A stretch of DNA of 32,236 bases from Firmicutes bacterium CAG:475 (GCA_000434435.1 FR895539.1:1-32236), one strand, 5' to 3'. Positions 1 to 8,475 are shown, numbered from the stretch's first letter. Translations and numbers: made by a program. Notes: generated by a model not told the origin, from the sequence alone.

Positions 1-13
1 TATGATATTTTTT

Positions 14-89
14 TGGTGGAGCCAAGGGGATTCGAACCCCTGACCTTTTGAATGCCATTCAAACGCGCTACCAACTGCGCCATGACCCC
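14..89 (-). tRNA. tRNA-Ala (anticodon GGC)
   Basis: On the minus strand the sequence folds into a full cloverleaf of 76 nt with an encoded 3' CCA. The acceptor stem GGGGTCA pairs with TGGCTCC (one G-U and one U-G pair). The D stem is GCGC/GCGC, the anticodon stem is TTTGA/TCAAA with loop ATGGCAT, and the T arm is AGGGG-TTCGAAT-CCCCT. Loop positions 34-36 read GGC, which decodes the alanine codon GCC. No clear terminator is visible in the 13 bases beyond its 3' end. Confidence 0.97.
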
Positions 90-108
90 ATTGGTGTTTT
101 GCTCACTT

Positions 109-137
109 ATATTACATCATTTTTGCGACATAGACAA
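109..137 (-). promoter_or_regulatory. Promoter of the tRNA-Ala gene
   Basis: On the minus strand there is a -35 TTGTCT (132-137), a 17-bp spacer and a -10 TAATAT (109-114). The -10 lies about 20 bp upstream of the first tRNA base, the usual distance for a tRNA promoter with a short 5' leader. Confidence 0.8.
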
Positions 138-176
138 GCGTTTTTGTGATTTTTGTTTCGTTACTTTTCTTGTCAA

Positions 177-229
177 GTCGCAATGCAATGTCGTCGCACT
201 TTTGCAATGACGACATGAAAGCAAGCGAC
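177..229. repeat. Imperfect inverted repeat (long hairpin) between tRNA and riboswitch
   Basis: GTCGC (177-181) pairs with GCGAC (225-229), and inside it ATGTCGTC (188-195) pairs perfectly with GACGACAT (209-216) around a 13-nt loop. It lies between the tRNA promoter and the riboswitch promoter. No U-run follows on either side, so it is not a standard terminator. No coding sequence is seen in 138-269. The function is unknown. Confidence 0.45.
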
Positions 230-269
230 AAAAGAATATTTTTTTGTGAAAAAAACTTATCATAAACGC

Positions 270-298
270 TGGACTTTGTCAAAAAGACATGCTACACT
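270..298 (+). promoter_or_regulatory. Candidate promoter of the lysine riboswitch transcript
   Basis: A -35-like TGGACT (270-275) and a -10-like TACACT (293-298) are separated by 17 bp. Both match the consensus at 4 of 6 positions. The predicted start near 305 would put the first transcribed bases just before the riboswitch aptamer, which supports the choice. Confidence 0.4.
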
Positions 299-306
299 TT
301 GTACAT

Positions 307-471
307 CATCTCGATAGAGGTGCGGATTTTATGATAAGCCGACGGCGCAGACTTCGTCGCGGTGGCAAAGGAAAATCCGCCGAAAGAAAGACTTGTTTGG
401 TCTGAAACGATCTTTCTTGGGACAACGCAGAATATGCGTTGTACTGTCACCTTAAAGGTGGAGCGCTATCA
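307..471 (+). promoter_or_regulatory. Lysine riboswitch (L-box) aptamer
   Basis: The L-box core is recognisable in order: GATAGAGGTGCGGA at 313-326, CCGCCGAAAG at 377-386, and AAAGGTGGAGCGCTATC at 454-470. Helices agree with the five-way junction. P1 is GATAG (313-317) with CTATC (466-470). P2 is a 9-bp pairing of 322-330 with 372-380. Another arm pairs AAGAAAGA with TCTTTCTT. A perfect 8-bp hairpin ACAACGCA/TGCGTTGT lies at 422-442, and a last arm pairs CACCT with AGGTG. In the known class, bound lysine favours the downstream terminator and lowers expression of lysine synthesis or uptake genes. Here it precedes an amino-acid ABC importer. The class call is from memory of the consensus, not from a covariance search. 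Confidence 0.9.
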
Positions 472-490
472 ACGTTGAGCGATATTTTAT

Positions 491-523
491 ATCCGCAATG
501 TTGTTGGCATTGCGGATTTTTTT
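491..523 (+). terminator. Riboswitch-controlled intrinsic terminator
   Basis: The 10-bp stem ATCCGCAATG (491-500) with CATTGCGGAT (508-517), loop TTGTTGG, is followed by a T-run to 523. An alternative hairpin just upstream pairs GCG-ATAT (479-485) with ATAT-C-CGC (489-496, one bulged C). It uses the terminator's 5' arm and could act as the antiterminator. The start codon of the regulated gene is 58 bp downstream. Confidence 0.9.
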
Positions 524-580
524 GTCCCCGATGCCGCCTACCGTCGATTTGTAAAAATACTTTTCGCAGGAGAAACAACA

Positions 581-2236
581 ATGAAAAAGACTTCCAAAAT
601 CATAGTTTTGATATTGATTTTGTCGGTTTTGACAGCAAGCCTTGTGCTTTTGAGCACATGCAACAAGCAAGGCGAATCAACTGACGCCGCCGCAAAAGAA
701 AAACTTGTTGTCGGACTCGAATGTGCCTACATTCCCTTCAACTTCACTCAACAGACAGACCAAAACGGCGCAGTGAAAATATCAAATGCCGACGGATACG
801 CCAACGGCTATGACATTCTCATTGCAAAGCGCATTGCAGAGGCACTCAATCGCGAGCTTGTGATTATGAAAACCGAATGGGACTCTCTCGTTCCCGGCGT
901 AAAAGCAGGCACGCTTGACCTTGTTATCGCAGGCATGAGTCCTACCGACGAAAGACGCGCGTCCATTGATTTTTCGGAATCTTATTATGAAAGCAACCTC
1001 GTCGTAGTCGTCAAAAAGGGCAGCAAATGGGCAAGCGCAAAAAGCCTTGACGACTTCAAAGGCGCAAACCTCGTTGCGCAACAAGGCACTTTTCACAACG
1101 ACGCACTCCAAACGCAAGCCGACGCACACGGCATAAAAGCAGGCACGCCGATGTCGTCCTTCCCTCTCATGACAAGCGCACTTAAAGCCAACACCATTGA
1201 CGGATACGTTGCAGAAGAGCCGGGTGCGATTGCCGACTGCGCCTCCAACAAGGATTTGACCTACGTCCACCTCACCAACAACAAAAACGGTTTTACCGCC
1301 ACCGCCGAAGACACTCAAATCGCAATCGGTATGAGATACGGCTCGGAATTTAAGGACGCCATCAACGCCGTTCTTCTCAACCTTTCAAGCCAAGACAGAC
1401 TTGAAATCATGCAGGACGCCGTGAAATACGCAACCGAAAACGCAAATGTCCCCGAAACCTTCTTTGCAAGAATAGGACACATTTTCAACAAATATTTCAT
1501 GTCAATTCTCAAAGGCGTCGGCTACACGCTTTTGGTGGCAATCGTCGGCACGATAGTCGGCTTGTTTATCGGCTTGTTGATTGGAATGTATCGCACTCTC
1601 GACGCTCCCAAAAACAAGTTTTTGGCGGTACTCAAAAAAATCGGCGACTTCATCTTGTCGGCGTACATCGAGATATTCCGCGGCACGCCTATGATGGTGC
1701 AGGCAATGGTTATTTTCTGGGGCTTTGCGCTTATCAACAACGGCAGCACGATGAACGTCACGCTTGCAGGTTTGATTATCGTATCCATAAACACGGGCGC
1801 GTATATGGCGGAAATCGTCAGAGGCGGCATCATCTCAATCGACAAAGGTCAATTCGAGGGCGCGCAAGCAATCGGTATGACGCACTCGCAAACTATGTGG
1901 AACATCGTTTTGCCGCAAGTGTTGCGCAACATTATGCCCAGCGTCGCAAACGAGTTTGTCATCAACATCAAGGATACGTCGGTGCTAAACGTCATCGGAT
2001 TTACAGAGCTGTTCTTCTATGGCAAGGACATCGCATTGCACACCTACGCGATATTTGAAACCTACCTCGTCGTTGCGGCGATATACTTTGTGCTCACCTT
2101 CACCATCACGCGCATACTCCGCCTCATCGAAAAGAAGATGGACGGCAAAAAGGACTATCAAATCATGGGTTCGCAAAATATGGACGCAGAATCCATGTTG
2201 CGTGAAAAACAAGCTATCGGAGGGGGCGAACAATGA
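581..2236 (+). CDS. Amino-acid ABC importer, fused binding protein-permease (probable lysine uptake)
   Basis: This 551-residue protein joins two importer parts. Residues 1-27 are a lipoprotein signal with lipobox LSTC (Cys27). Residues about 40-290 are a family 3 solute-binding domain, with GYDILIAKRIAEAL (77-90), DSLVPGVKAGTLDLVIAGMS (101-120) and IDFSESYYES (129-138). Residues about 305-515 are a HisM/GlnP-type permease, with FRGTP (366-370) and the EAA loop EIVRGGIISIDKGQFEGAQA (411-430), which contacts the ATPase. The start is set by CAGGAG about 8 bp upstream. The next gene overlaps by 4 bp (ATGA) and encodes the ATPase, so the pair makes a full importer. The substrate is inferred from the lysine riboswitch upstream; binding-pocket residues alone do not prove it. 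Such fusions are known in Gram-positive GlnPQ-type importers. Confidence 0.93.
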   Translation: MKKTSKIIVLILILSVLTASLVLLSTCNKQGESTDAAAKEKLVVGLECAYIPFNFTQQTDQNGAVKISNADGYANGYDILIAKRIAEALNRELVIMKTEWDSLVPGVKAGTLDLVIAGMSPTDERRASIDFSESYYESNLVVVVKKGSKWASAKSLDDFKGANLVAQQGTFHNDALQTQADAHGIKAGTPMSSFPLMTSALKANTIDGYVAEEPGAIADCASNKDLTYVHLTNNKNGFTATAEDTQIAIGMRYGSEFKDAINAVLLNLSSQDRLEIMQDAVKYATENANVPETFFARIGHIFNKYFMSILKGVGYTLLVAIVGTIVGLFIGLLIGMYRTLDAPKNKFLAVLKKIGDFILSAYIEIFRGTPMMVQAMVIFWGFALINNGSTMNVTLAGLIIVSINTGAYMAEIVRGGIISIDKGQFEGAQAIGMTHSQTMWNIVLPQVLRNIMPSVANEFVINIKDTSVLNVIGFTELFFYGKDIALHTYAIFETYLVVAAIYFVLTFTITRILRLIEKKMDGKKDYQIMGSQNMDAESMLREKQAIGGGEQ

Positions 2237-3105
2237 CGATTACGGATGCGAACACTTCAATACAGAACGAGGAAAACACGGAGCAAATTATGGAAAACAC
2301 CGCAATAGATACTCAAAACATAACGAATATAGACAACACTGCGCAACTTGACTCACAAAGCGAATCAATCATCGAAGTGCGCCATCTCGGCAAAATCTTC
2401 GGCACTCACGAGGTGCTCAAAGACATCGATTTCGATGTCCAAAAAGGCGACGTAACCTGCATAATCGGCTCGTCGGGCAGCGGAAAATCCACACTTTTGC
2501 GCTGTATAAACCTCTTCGAGACGCCAACGTCGGGGCAAATCTGTTTTCACGGCGAAGACGTGACGAAAACCAAAAGCGCGCCCAAATACCGTGAAAAAGT
2601 GACGATGGTGTTTCAATCGTTCAACCTTTTCAATAATTTGAGCGTGCTTGCAAACTGCACCATTGGCCCTAGAAAAGTGCTGAAAATGAAAAAGGACGAG
2701 GCAAACGCCGTCGCAATGAAATATCTCGAACTCGTGGGCATGAGCGCGTATATCAACGCAAAGCCTCGTCAGCTTTCGGGCGGTCAAAAACAACGCGTGG
2801 CAATTGCGCGCGCCCTTGCGATGTCCCCCGAAGTCATCTTGTTTGACGAGCCCACTTCCGCTCTCGATCCCGAAATGGTGGGCGAAGTGCTTGAAGTTAT
2901 GAAAGAGCTTGCAGAGGCGGGACTTACGATGATCGTCGTAACGCACGAGATGACTTTTGCGCGCGACGTTGCAAACAAAGTCGTATTTATGGACGGCGGC
3001 GTTATCGTCGAAGAAGGTGCGCCCGAACAAATATTCACCTCACCGAAGGAAGAGCGTACGAAAGCGTTTTTGTCCCGTATGCTTGCAGAAAAACAAAACG
3101 CATAA
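2233..3105 (+). CDS. Amino-acid ABC importer ATP-binding protein
   Basis: This 290-residue ATPase of the GlnQ/HisP type energises the importer encoded just upstream. Walker A is GSSGSGKST (79-87), the Q-loop glutamine is Q128 in VFQSFNLF, the signature is LSGGQKQR (181-188), Walker B is VILFDE (201-206) and the H-loop histidine is H238. All key residues are intact. The start codon overlaps the upstream stop as ATGA, so the two are translationally coupled. The ATPase fold begins only near residue 47: the first 46 residues are an extra low-complexity stretch rich in Asn, Thr, Gln and Glu that GlnQ-type proteins usually lack. ATG codons also occur later in this stretch, so a shorter form is possible, but the ATGA coupling favours the first one. 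A terminator follows at 3162-3194. Confidence 0.95.
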   Translation: MTITDANTSIQNEENTEQIMENTAIDTQNITNIDNTAQLDSQSESIIEVRHLGKIFGTHEVLKDIDFDVQKGDVTCIIGSSGSGKSTLLRCINLFETPTSGQICFHGEDVTKTKSAPKYREKVTMVFQSFNLFNNLSVLANCTIGPRKVLKMKKDEANAVAMKYLELVGMSAYINAKPRQLSGGQKQRVAIARALAMSPEVILFDEPTSALDPEMVGEVLEVMKELAEAGLTMIVVTHEMTFARDVANKVVFMDGGVIVEEGAPEQIFTSPKEERTKAFLSRMLAEKQNA

Positions 3106-3161
3106 GTTTTTTTACACGACAAAAACGTTATTCATATCGAAAAAATCGATATTCTATCCGC

Positions 3162-3194
3162 AAAAAGAAGCGTCTGCACGGCGTTTCTTTTTTT
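3162..3194 (+). terminator. Terminator of the lysine importer operon
   Basis: The 8-bp stem GAAGCGTC (3167-3174) pairs with GGCGTTTC (3180-3187), including two G-U pairs, around a 5-nt loop. It is preceded by five A and followed by seven T. The rest of 3106-3389 shows no gene. A TTGACA at 3312-3317 lacks a good -10 at 17 bp; the weaker pair TTGCAA (3325) and TACATT (3348), 17 bp apart, may serve the next gene. Confidence 0.8.
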
Positions 3195-3389
3195 ACTCGA
3201 GCGGTGCGCTCCGTGTGAAAATTCAATGCTCGGCTATATGAAAAAACGTTCGTTCGATTGTATAATCTTTCTACAAAATTCGCAGCAACCTGCGATTAAA
3301 TCGCGAAAGGATTGACACAAAATATTGCAAAGACAAAAAAGCTGTGTTACATTTATGTAAAAGAACGCAAAACGGGTTTGAAAGGCACC

Positions 3390-4292
3390 ATGAACAAAAA
3401 AATTTTTCTTAAACTTATCATTCTCATTCTGACGATTTGCACGGCAAGTTGTCTGCTTTTTGCGTGCAACGAGACACCGGATACCCCTGCACCCGAACCT
3501 ACGCCGACGCCGACACCTACTCCCGAGCCGGAGTTTTACGAGAAAAAAGAGGGATACGCATACGGCGAAAACATCGAAATTACCTATCACTCGAGCGTTA
3601 CGGACACCGACAGAAAAGCATACGTCACACTGCCTGCAAATTACGACGAAAACAACAAATATCCCGTGCTTTATCTGCTTCACGGCATGTCGTGCACCTA
3701 CAAGAGCTGGCTTGAAATGTGCAGTGCAAAATACGTGATTCAAAACTTGCAAATCGAGGGTGAAATCAAACCTATGATTCTCGTGTCGGCGGACAGCAAT
3801 ATCACTGCAGGCGAGCAACCGAGCATCTTTTCAAAAGATTACTGCACGATGTTCGACAAAACCGCGGACGAGATTATCACCTCTCTGATGCCCTATATCA
3901 ACCAAAACTACCCCACTCTTACCGATAGAAACAACACCGCAATCGCAGGCTTTTCCATGGGCGGAAGAGAAACCTTGCTCACGGCGTTCAAATATCAGGA
4001 CTATTTCAACTACGTCGGCGCATTCTCCCCGTCGGGTTTTGGCGAAAAAACCGTGTCTTTTGACACGACCGTGCCCGATTTCAAATATGAAGACGGAAAG
4101 AGTTTTGACGTTTTGATGCTTGCAATCGGCAATATGGACACGTCGACAATCCTGTTTTATCCGCACATCGTCAACAAACTCGCGCAAAACGGAATAACGT
4201 ATATCGATCAAAAATATCCCGGCGGACACGACCCAACCGTTTGGCGCAAAGCTCTCTATGACTTTGCAAAAAAGATTTTTGTCGAAAACTAA
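3390..4292 (+). CDS. Lipoprotein esterase of the esterase D / feruloyl esterase (CE1-like) family
   Basis: This 300-residue alpha/beta-hydrolase probably removes acyl or feruloyl groups from plant polysaccharide at the outer face of the membrane. Residues 1-26 are a lipoprotein signal with lipobox LFAC (Cys26). A Pro/Thr/Glu linker (29-48) follows, then the catalytic domain. The oxyanion region is LLHGM (96-100), the nucleophile is Ser189 in GFSMGG, the likely acid is Asp250 and the base is His280 in GGHDPTVW. This layout is that of the putative esterase family PF00756, seen in xylanase-linked feruloyl esterases. I chose the ATG at 3390 because AAAGG lies 5 bp upstream and the signal peptide begins there; the frame is open back to 3312 but without a signal-like start. 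A GH16 lipoprotein follows with its own promoter. The exact ester substrate is not visible. Confidence 0.88.
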   Translation: MNKKIFLKLIILILTICTASCLLFACNETPDTPAPEPTPTPTPTPEPEFYEKKEGYAYGENIEITYHSSVTDTDRKAYVTLPANYDENNKYPVLYLLHGMSCTYKSWLEMCSAKYVIQNLQIEGEIKPMILVSADSNITAGEQPSIFSKDYCTMFDKTADEIITSLMPYINQNYPTLTDRNNTAIAGFSMGGRETLLTAFKYQDYFNYVGAFSPSGFGEKTVSFDTTVPDFKYEDGKSFDVLMLAIGNMDTSTILFYPHIVNKLAQNGITYIDQKYPGGHDPTVWRKALYDFAKKIFVEN

Positions 4293-4336
4293 AAAACGAG
4301 ACAGATTTCAACACACTTTTGCAAATTCGCACAATT

Positions 4337-4366
4337 AAGCAGACACCTGTGTCTGCTTTTCATTTT
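4337..4366 (+). terminator. Terminator of the esterase gene
   Basis: The 9-bp perfect stem AAGCAGACA (4337-4345) with TGTCTGCTT (4350-4358), loop CCTG, is followed by a T-rich tract. Confidence 0.88.
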
Positions 4367-4383
4367 ATCACAAGTTTTGGTCG

Positions 4384-4412
4384 TTGACTTTAAAAGACCT
4401 TTTGTATAATAT
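4384..4412 (+). promoter_or_regulatory. Promoter of the GH16 gene
   Basis: TTGACT (4384-4389) is followed after 17 bp by TAATAT (4407-4412). A perfect TATAAT at 4405-4410 overlaps it at a 15-bp spacing. The start codon is about 30 bp downstream with GAGGG as ribosome site. Confidence 0.8.
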
Positions 4413-4441
4413 AAAAACAACAACCAAAGAGGGAAAATACA

Positions 4442-5335
4442 ATGCACAAAAAAATTATACTTGCCGCCGCTATCGCACTTATCGCGATACTTTCGCTATC
4501 CTTTTTCACTGCGTGCGACGACGAAGAAGTCCAAGCGCGCGCAATCGACCTAGACAGCGCGCAATACAGAATTTTCTTCGACGATTTTGACGGCGAACTC
4601 GACACGACCGTCTGGAATACACTACACGAAAGACGCAAAGGCGGATATTGGGACAAGGATCAAGTGTTGACCGAAAACGGCAATCTTGTGATTCGCACGG
4701 TTGAAAAGGACGGGACTTTCTACACGGGCGCAGTCGATTCGATGAACAAAAAAGAACTGCTTTTCGGCTATTTCGAAGCAAGATGTTATCTCCCCAAAGC
4801 AAGCGGAATCTGGTCTGCATTCTGGCTGATGCCGCAAGGAATGATGTATGATGCGCCCACCTCCGACGTAAACGTGTGCGGAGCTGAAATCGACATAATG
4901 GAATCGCCCTACTTCAACCCCGTCAACAACTTGCTCTCCAAACAGCTCATCGAAAACGAAACGTATCAGTGCGCCGTGCATGTGGGAGATTACAAGAAAA
5001 ACTATATAAAGAAAGAGCAATTTATAAACACGCAAACCGCAAAAACGCAAGTCGATATCTATGACGATTGGCACACTTTCGGACTTGATTGGAGCAAGGA
5101 TTACTACCGCTTCTATTTTGACAGAAAGCTCGTGTTTGAAATCACGGACAAGAAGTATATATCCACCGTCGAAAAGGATTATCTGTTCCTATCCGTTGAA
5201 GTGGGCGGCAAAAACGGCGTCGCGCAAAAGCCCGATTTTTTCTTTGCAAACAGCGTTTTTGAAAATCCGGAAGGCACTTTCCCCGTTGACTTTCTTGTGG
5301 ATTACGTCGCAGTTTACTCGAAATGTCCGTTCTGA
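4442..5335 (+). CDS. Lipoprotein glycoside hydrolase family 16 (endo-beta-glucanase/laminarinase type)
   Basis: This 297-residue lipoprotein should cut beta-1,3- or mixed-linkage beta-glucan, or a related galactan, outside the cell. Residues 1-25 are a lipoprotein signal with lipobox FTAC (Cys25). The jelly-roll domain starts with FFDDFDGELDTTVWN (45-59). It contains the GH16 catalytic motif EIDIME (149-154), in which Glu149 is the nucleophile, Asp151 the helper and Glu154 the acid/base. Flanking landmarks are GYFEARCYLP (109-118), GIWSAFWLMP (122-131) and DDWHTFGLDWS. The length fits one catalytic domain with no extra binding module. It has its own promoter and terminator, and the upstream neighbour is a lipoprotein esterase on the same strand. 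Which beta-glycan it prefers cannot be told from the motif. Confidence 0.94.
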   Translation: MHKKIILAAAIALIAILSLSFFTACDDEEVQARAIDLDSAQYRIFFDDFDGELDTTVWNTLHERRKGGYWDKDQVLTENGNLVIRTVEKDGTFYTGAVDSMNKKELLFGYFEARCYLPKASGIWSAFWLMPQGMMYDAPTSDVNVCGAEIDIMESPYFNPVNNLLSKQLIENETYQCAVHVGDYKKNYIKKEQFINTQTAKTQVDIYDDWHTFGLDWSKDYYRFYFDRKLVFEITDKKYISTVEKDYLFLSVEVGGKNGVAQKPDFFFANSVFENPEGTFPVDFLVDYVAVYSKCPF

Positions 5336-5353
5336 AAACGACGTCAAACTTGC

Positions 5354-5382
5354 AAAAAAACCTCGCTTTTGCGAGGTTTTTT
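5354..5382. terminator. Bidirectional terminator between convergent operons
   Basis: CCTCGC (5361-5366), loop TTTT and GCGAGG (5371-5376) are flanked by an A-run at 5354-5360 and a T-run at 5377-5382. It can stop the GH16 transcript on the plus strand and the long surface-protein operon on the minus strand. Confidence 0.92.
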
Positions 5383-5446
5383 CATATCTTTTTTGCAATA
5401 ATCACAACGGCTCTTTTGCAAGATTTGCCGTTTTAACTTTGTCGTT

Positions 5447-8400
5447 TCAAGAGTGCATTCTCTCAATAAGCGCGCTGTTGACCTGATACGTCGATGCGGG
5501 AGTTATGCTTGCGTCGTTTGTGTAACCGTAAATTCTCAACGACATTCTTGACAACACGGTTGCCGCAAGAGAAGCGCTGCTTCCGCCCTCCGGCTTTATA
5601 TCCGCGGTGTTTATGCAAGAGTAGTTTGCGTTCTGCGAGTTGTATTGCAAATACGTCGGAGCGTTCATTATGCCGTCTTTAAAAGAGATGCCCGAGCAAA
5701 TGAAAGCGACGTGCATATACGTTTCGCCGCCATATTCGTATTTATAGTTGTCGAAAGCGGAGTTTTCTCTGATCAAATCGTAAACCATCGAGCCTATCAT
5801 ACCGTCAACGTCGGCGTTGCCCGTTTTCAAAAGACCTGCGTTTTTGATATTCTGCCAGTTGTACGCTTCCAAAAATCCCGTCTGATTTATCACGCAATTT
5901 ACGCCTGCCGAGTAAAACTCTTTGAGGAAAATCTTTTCGTTTTCGTCAAAATCGTCCGCAAATCTGCCGAGTTTTGAGGATTTCATTGTAAACTTTTCGT
6001 ACGCAACGCTCATAAGCGAGCCGAGCATGTTCGAGCAAACCACGTTGTTTATGTTGAGATGGCTGTAAAACGGATAAACGGCATCGCCCATATCCGCCAT
6101 ACGTTGCGGTATATACATGCCCACTTGCGTCATATTGCGGATTATGCACCCGTTGACTGTCGCGTCGACGTTGAAAAGCGTTATCGCTTGTTTTGCGTTT
6201 TCGAATATACAATATTCGATGCAAACGTCGTTGAGGCGGTTGGTGTCCCAATCGTAGCCGCATATAACTTCGCAAACGGTTGACGTAAAGCCTTCGGTGT
6301 CCTCGGCGTCGGTTATCAAACCGTCGTCGCCTATGCTGTTTGAACGCATAACCGTGTTTGAAAGCGTAACGCCGCTCCAATTGATACGAATAAGGTGTGT
6401 TTCCACTTGCTGTTTAAGCGCGGAAATAATGTGGTTGTTTCCGTACAAATCTCCGTACAAATTCAAGTTGTTCGAGCCGTTGACCGTGACGGGCGTGCCG
6501 TCCTCGTTCACCTCGTAAACGATGTTGTCGGCAAGGCAGATCGCATACAAAGTGCGTGATCGGGGAGCATCGTAAACTGCGTATCTAACGCCTGCGATTT
6601 CTTTTTCGAAAACGTTTTTTCTGCTTTGCAAATTGCCGTCTTTGTGGGCGTATTCTCTTTGATCCTTCGTTGCTTGTCTTGCCTCGGCTATATTTGAACA
6701 TTGCACACCGAAAACGGCTTTTATCGTCACTTCTTCGGTTGTAAACTTCGTAAATCCTTCATATTTGGGGTATCTTGCGCTCACTCTTACGACGATACTC
6801 TGTTTGCCGGCGCCCTCGAGAGTAGGCAAGAAAATCAGCTTGTTGGCAACTTCGTCGTCAAAACAGACATATTGCGCGCCGCTTACGATTTCAAATTTGT
6901 AAGCTGCATAAAAATCTTTTAACAACGCTTGGTTTTGCGGCTCGCCTTTTACGATGACGTTGGTGTAATTTGCGGTCTTTTCGTTGCCGAGCGATACGTC
7001 CAAATATCTTTCGGACGCAAACACGGTTTCTTTTGCGATGCCGATTTCAAGTGCGGAATTCGACGTGCGCAACTGTATCGACGCAAGTTTTTTCTGCACG
7101 TTCAATTCGACGGATACGCTCGCTTCGCCAACCGTTGCCGTGACGACTACGCTTCCGTTCGATATGCCTTTGACAAAACCGTTCTCGTCCACGACTGCGA
7201 CGTCGGTGTCAGAGGACGTCCAAATTGCATTTTGCGGCGCACCCTCTTTGAGCATATCCGCCCAAGCAAGTTCGAGTTTCAACGAGTTTTCGTCAACCGA
7301 CAACACAAATCCGCCGTCTTTTTCAAAGAATTGCGCATTTTTTATGATTAAATCGTCCGAAGAACAACTCTCGATAATGAATTGCTTTCCGTTTTCGAGC
7401 GAAATCGTAGCTTTATTTGACGTCATAGAAACAAGCCCCGTATCGTCTAAGGTCGCGCCCTCGACACCGACGATATCGCTTGCATCTACACCTATATCTT
7501 CAAGCGTAAACTCCGATTTGCTTGTGGATATCTTTTCAAAGAATTTCGAGCTCGCACCGTTTTTTGAAACAAGTATTTCAAAAACGCCTTTCACGTACTC
7601 AGCGTTTTCGCTCTTACGAGATGAGTTGACGCTTGCAAACAAACTTATCGTTGCACTGCCCTCTCCCGTTGCGTTCACCACGCCGTTTTGATCAACGCTC
7701 ACAACGTTTTCGTCCGAGCTTTGCCAAATCGTGTGTTCGACAATGCTGTCGATTGGCGTATATACCGACAAAAGTCTAATGCTTTGTCCCACTTGCAGCG
7801 TGTTGCCGCTCTTTGACACGACGGAAACCTTTTCTACGTCGTCGCCCGTCACGGACACGTTTAAGGTTTTAAAAACGTTTTCGGCAATCACCCGTACGGT
7901 GAAATTGCAATAGGAAGCAACCAGCATCCTTCCGGTGTTGTTCGTTGCAACTTCGTTGTCGCTTGCATCCACAAACGACACGGCGGGGCGCACTTTGGAC
8001 AAAAGCAAATCCGCCATTGCGTTTACGATTTGCGACGAATCCAAAAATTTGCCTCTGACAATATAAAACGCTTCGCGGTGCTTTTCATCCTCGAAAATGC
8101 CCGTCGAAACTTCTTCTTCAAGCTGATTAACCAGTGCCGCTCTCTCTTGGAGATATTCGTTGCGGTTGTCTTCGTACTCGACGTCGGTGTATAAAATATC
8201 TCCCGAAAGTTCGTATTCGAGCGTATAGTTGTTTGCCCTTTGAGGATAAACGACCACATCTATATAATCCGTGATAGAAAATGTTTTTTGTCTTATAGAA
8301 TCGAAAGAAAGCGAAATATCATAAGCGTCTTCCCCCGTGCTTTTCAGACGAAGGAAAACGTCTTCAACGGATATGTGCGCTTGAAGAGCAACGATGTTGG

Positions 8401-8470
8401 ACACCATTGCCACAACAAGCAACACGATAACCGGAATAAGCGTCAATATACCCAAAAGAACTTTTTTCAT
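5447..8470 (-). CDS. Exported Ig-like/beta-helix protein, paralog A (third of three tandem copies)
   Basis: I do not recognise a named family for this 1007-residue protein. Residues 4-30 form one long hydrophobic helix, either a membrane anchor or a signal cleaved after Ala31 (LQA-HISV); there is no lipobox and no LPxTG sorting signal. Residues 100-160 hold a charged, possibly coiled-coil insert. Two bacterial Ig-like (BIG2-type) domains follow at about 211-302 (SSDENVVSVDQNGVV at 251-265) and 380-458 (SSDTDVAVVDENGFVKGIS). A conserved region of unknown kind spans 460-590. A right-handed beta-helix-like part lies at about 668-830 (LYGDLYGNNHIIS, YCIFENAKQAIT, GCIIRN). The C-terminal 170 residues, with QTGFLEAYNWQ, are shared only with the two paralogs. 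It is the last gene of the operon. No Shine-Dalgarno sequence precedes the ATG, unlike its neighbours. Confidence 0.85.
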   Translation of the reverse strand: MKKVLLGILTLIPVIVLLVVAMVSNIVALQAHISVEDVFLRLKSTGEDAYDISLSFDSIRQKTFSITDYIDVVVYPQRANNYTLEYELSGDILYTDVEYEDNRNEYLQERAALVNQLEEEVSTGIFEDEKHREAFYIVRGKFLDSSQIVNAMADLLLSKVRPAVSFVDASDNEVATNNTGRMLVASYCNFTVRVIAENVFKTLNVSVTGDDVEKVSVVSKSGNTLQVGQSIRLLSVYTPIDSIVEHTIWQSSDENVVSVDQNGVVNATGEGSATISLFASVNSSRKSENAEYVKGVFEILVSKNGASSKFFEKISTSKSEFTLEDIGVDASDIVGVEGATLDDTGLVSMTSNKATISLENGKQFIIESCSSDDLIIKNAQFFEKDGGFVLSVDENSLKLELAWADMLKEGAPQNAIWTSSDTDVAVVDENGFVKGISNGSVVVTATVGEASVSVELNVQKKLASIQLRTSNSALEIGIAKETVFASERYLDVSLGNEKTANYTNVIVKGEPQNQALLKDFYAAYKFEIVSGAQYVCFDDEVANKLIFLPTLEGAGKQSIVVRVSARYPKYEGFTKFTTEEVTIKAVFGVQCSNIAEARQATKDQREYAHKDGNLQSRKNVFEKEIAGVRYAVYDAPRSRTLYAICLADNIVYEVNEDGTPVTVNGSNNLNLYGDLYGNNHIISALKQQVETHLIRINWSGVTLSNTVMRSNSIGDDGLITDAEDTEGFTSTVCEVICGYDWDTNRLNDVCIEYCIFENAKQAITLFNVDATVNGCIIRNMTQVGMYIPQRMADMGDAVYPFYSHLNINNVVCSNMLGSLMSVAYEKFTMKSSKLGRFADDFDENEKIFLKEFYSAGVNCVINQTGFLEAYNWQNIKNAGLLKTGNADVDGMIGSMVYDLIRENSAFDNYKYEYGGETYMHVAFICSGISFKDGIMNAPTYLQYNSQNANYSCINTADIKPEGGSSASLAATVLSRMSLRIYGYTNDASITPASTYQVNSALIERMHS

Positions 8471-8475
8471 ATTGA

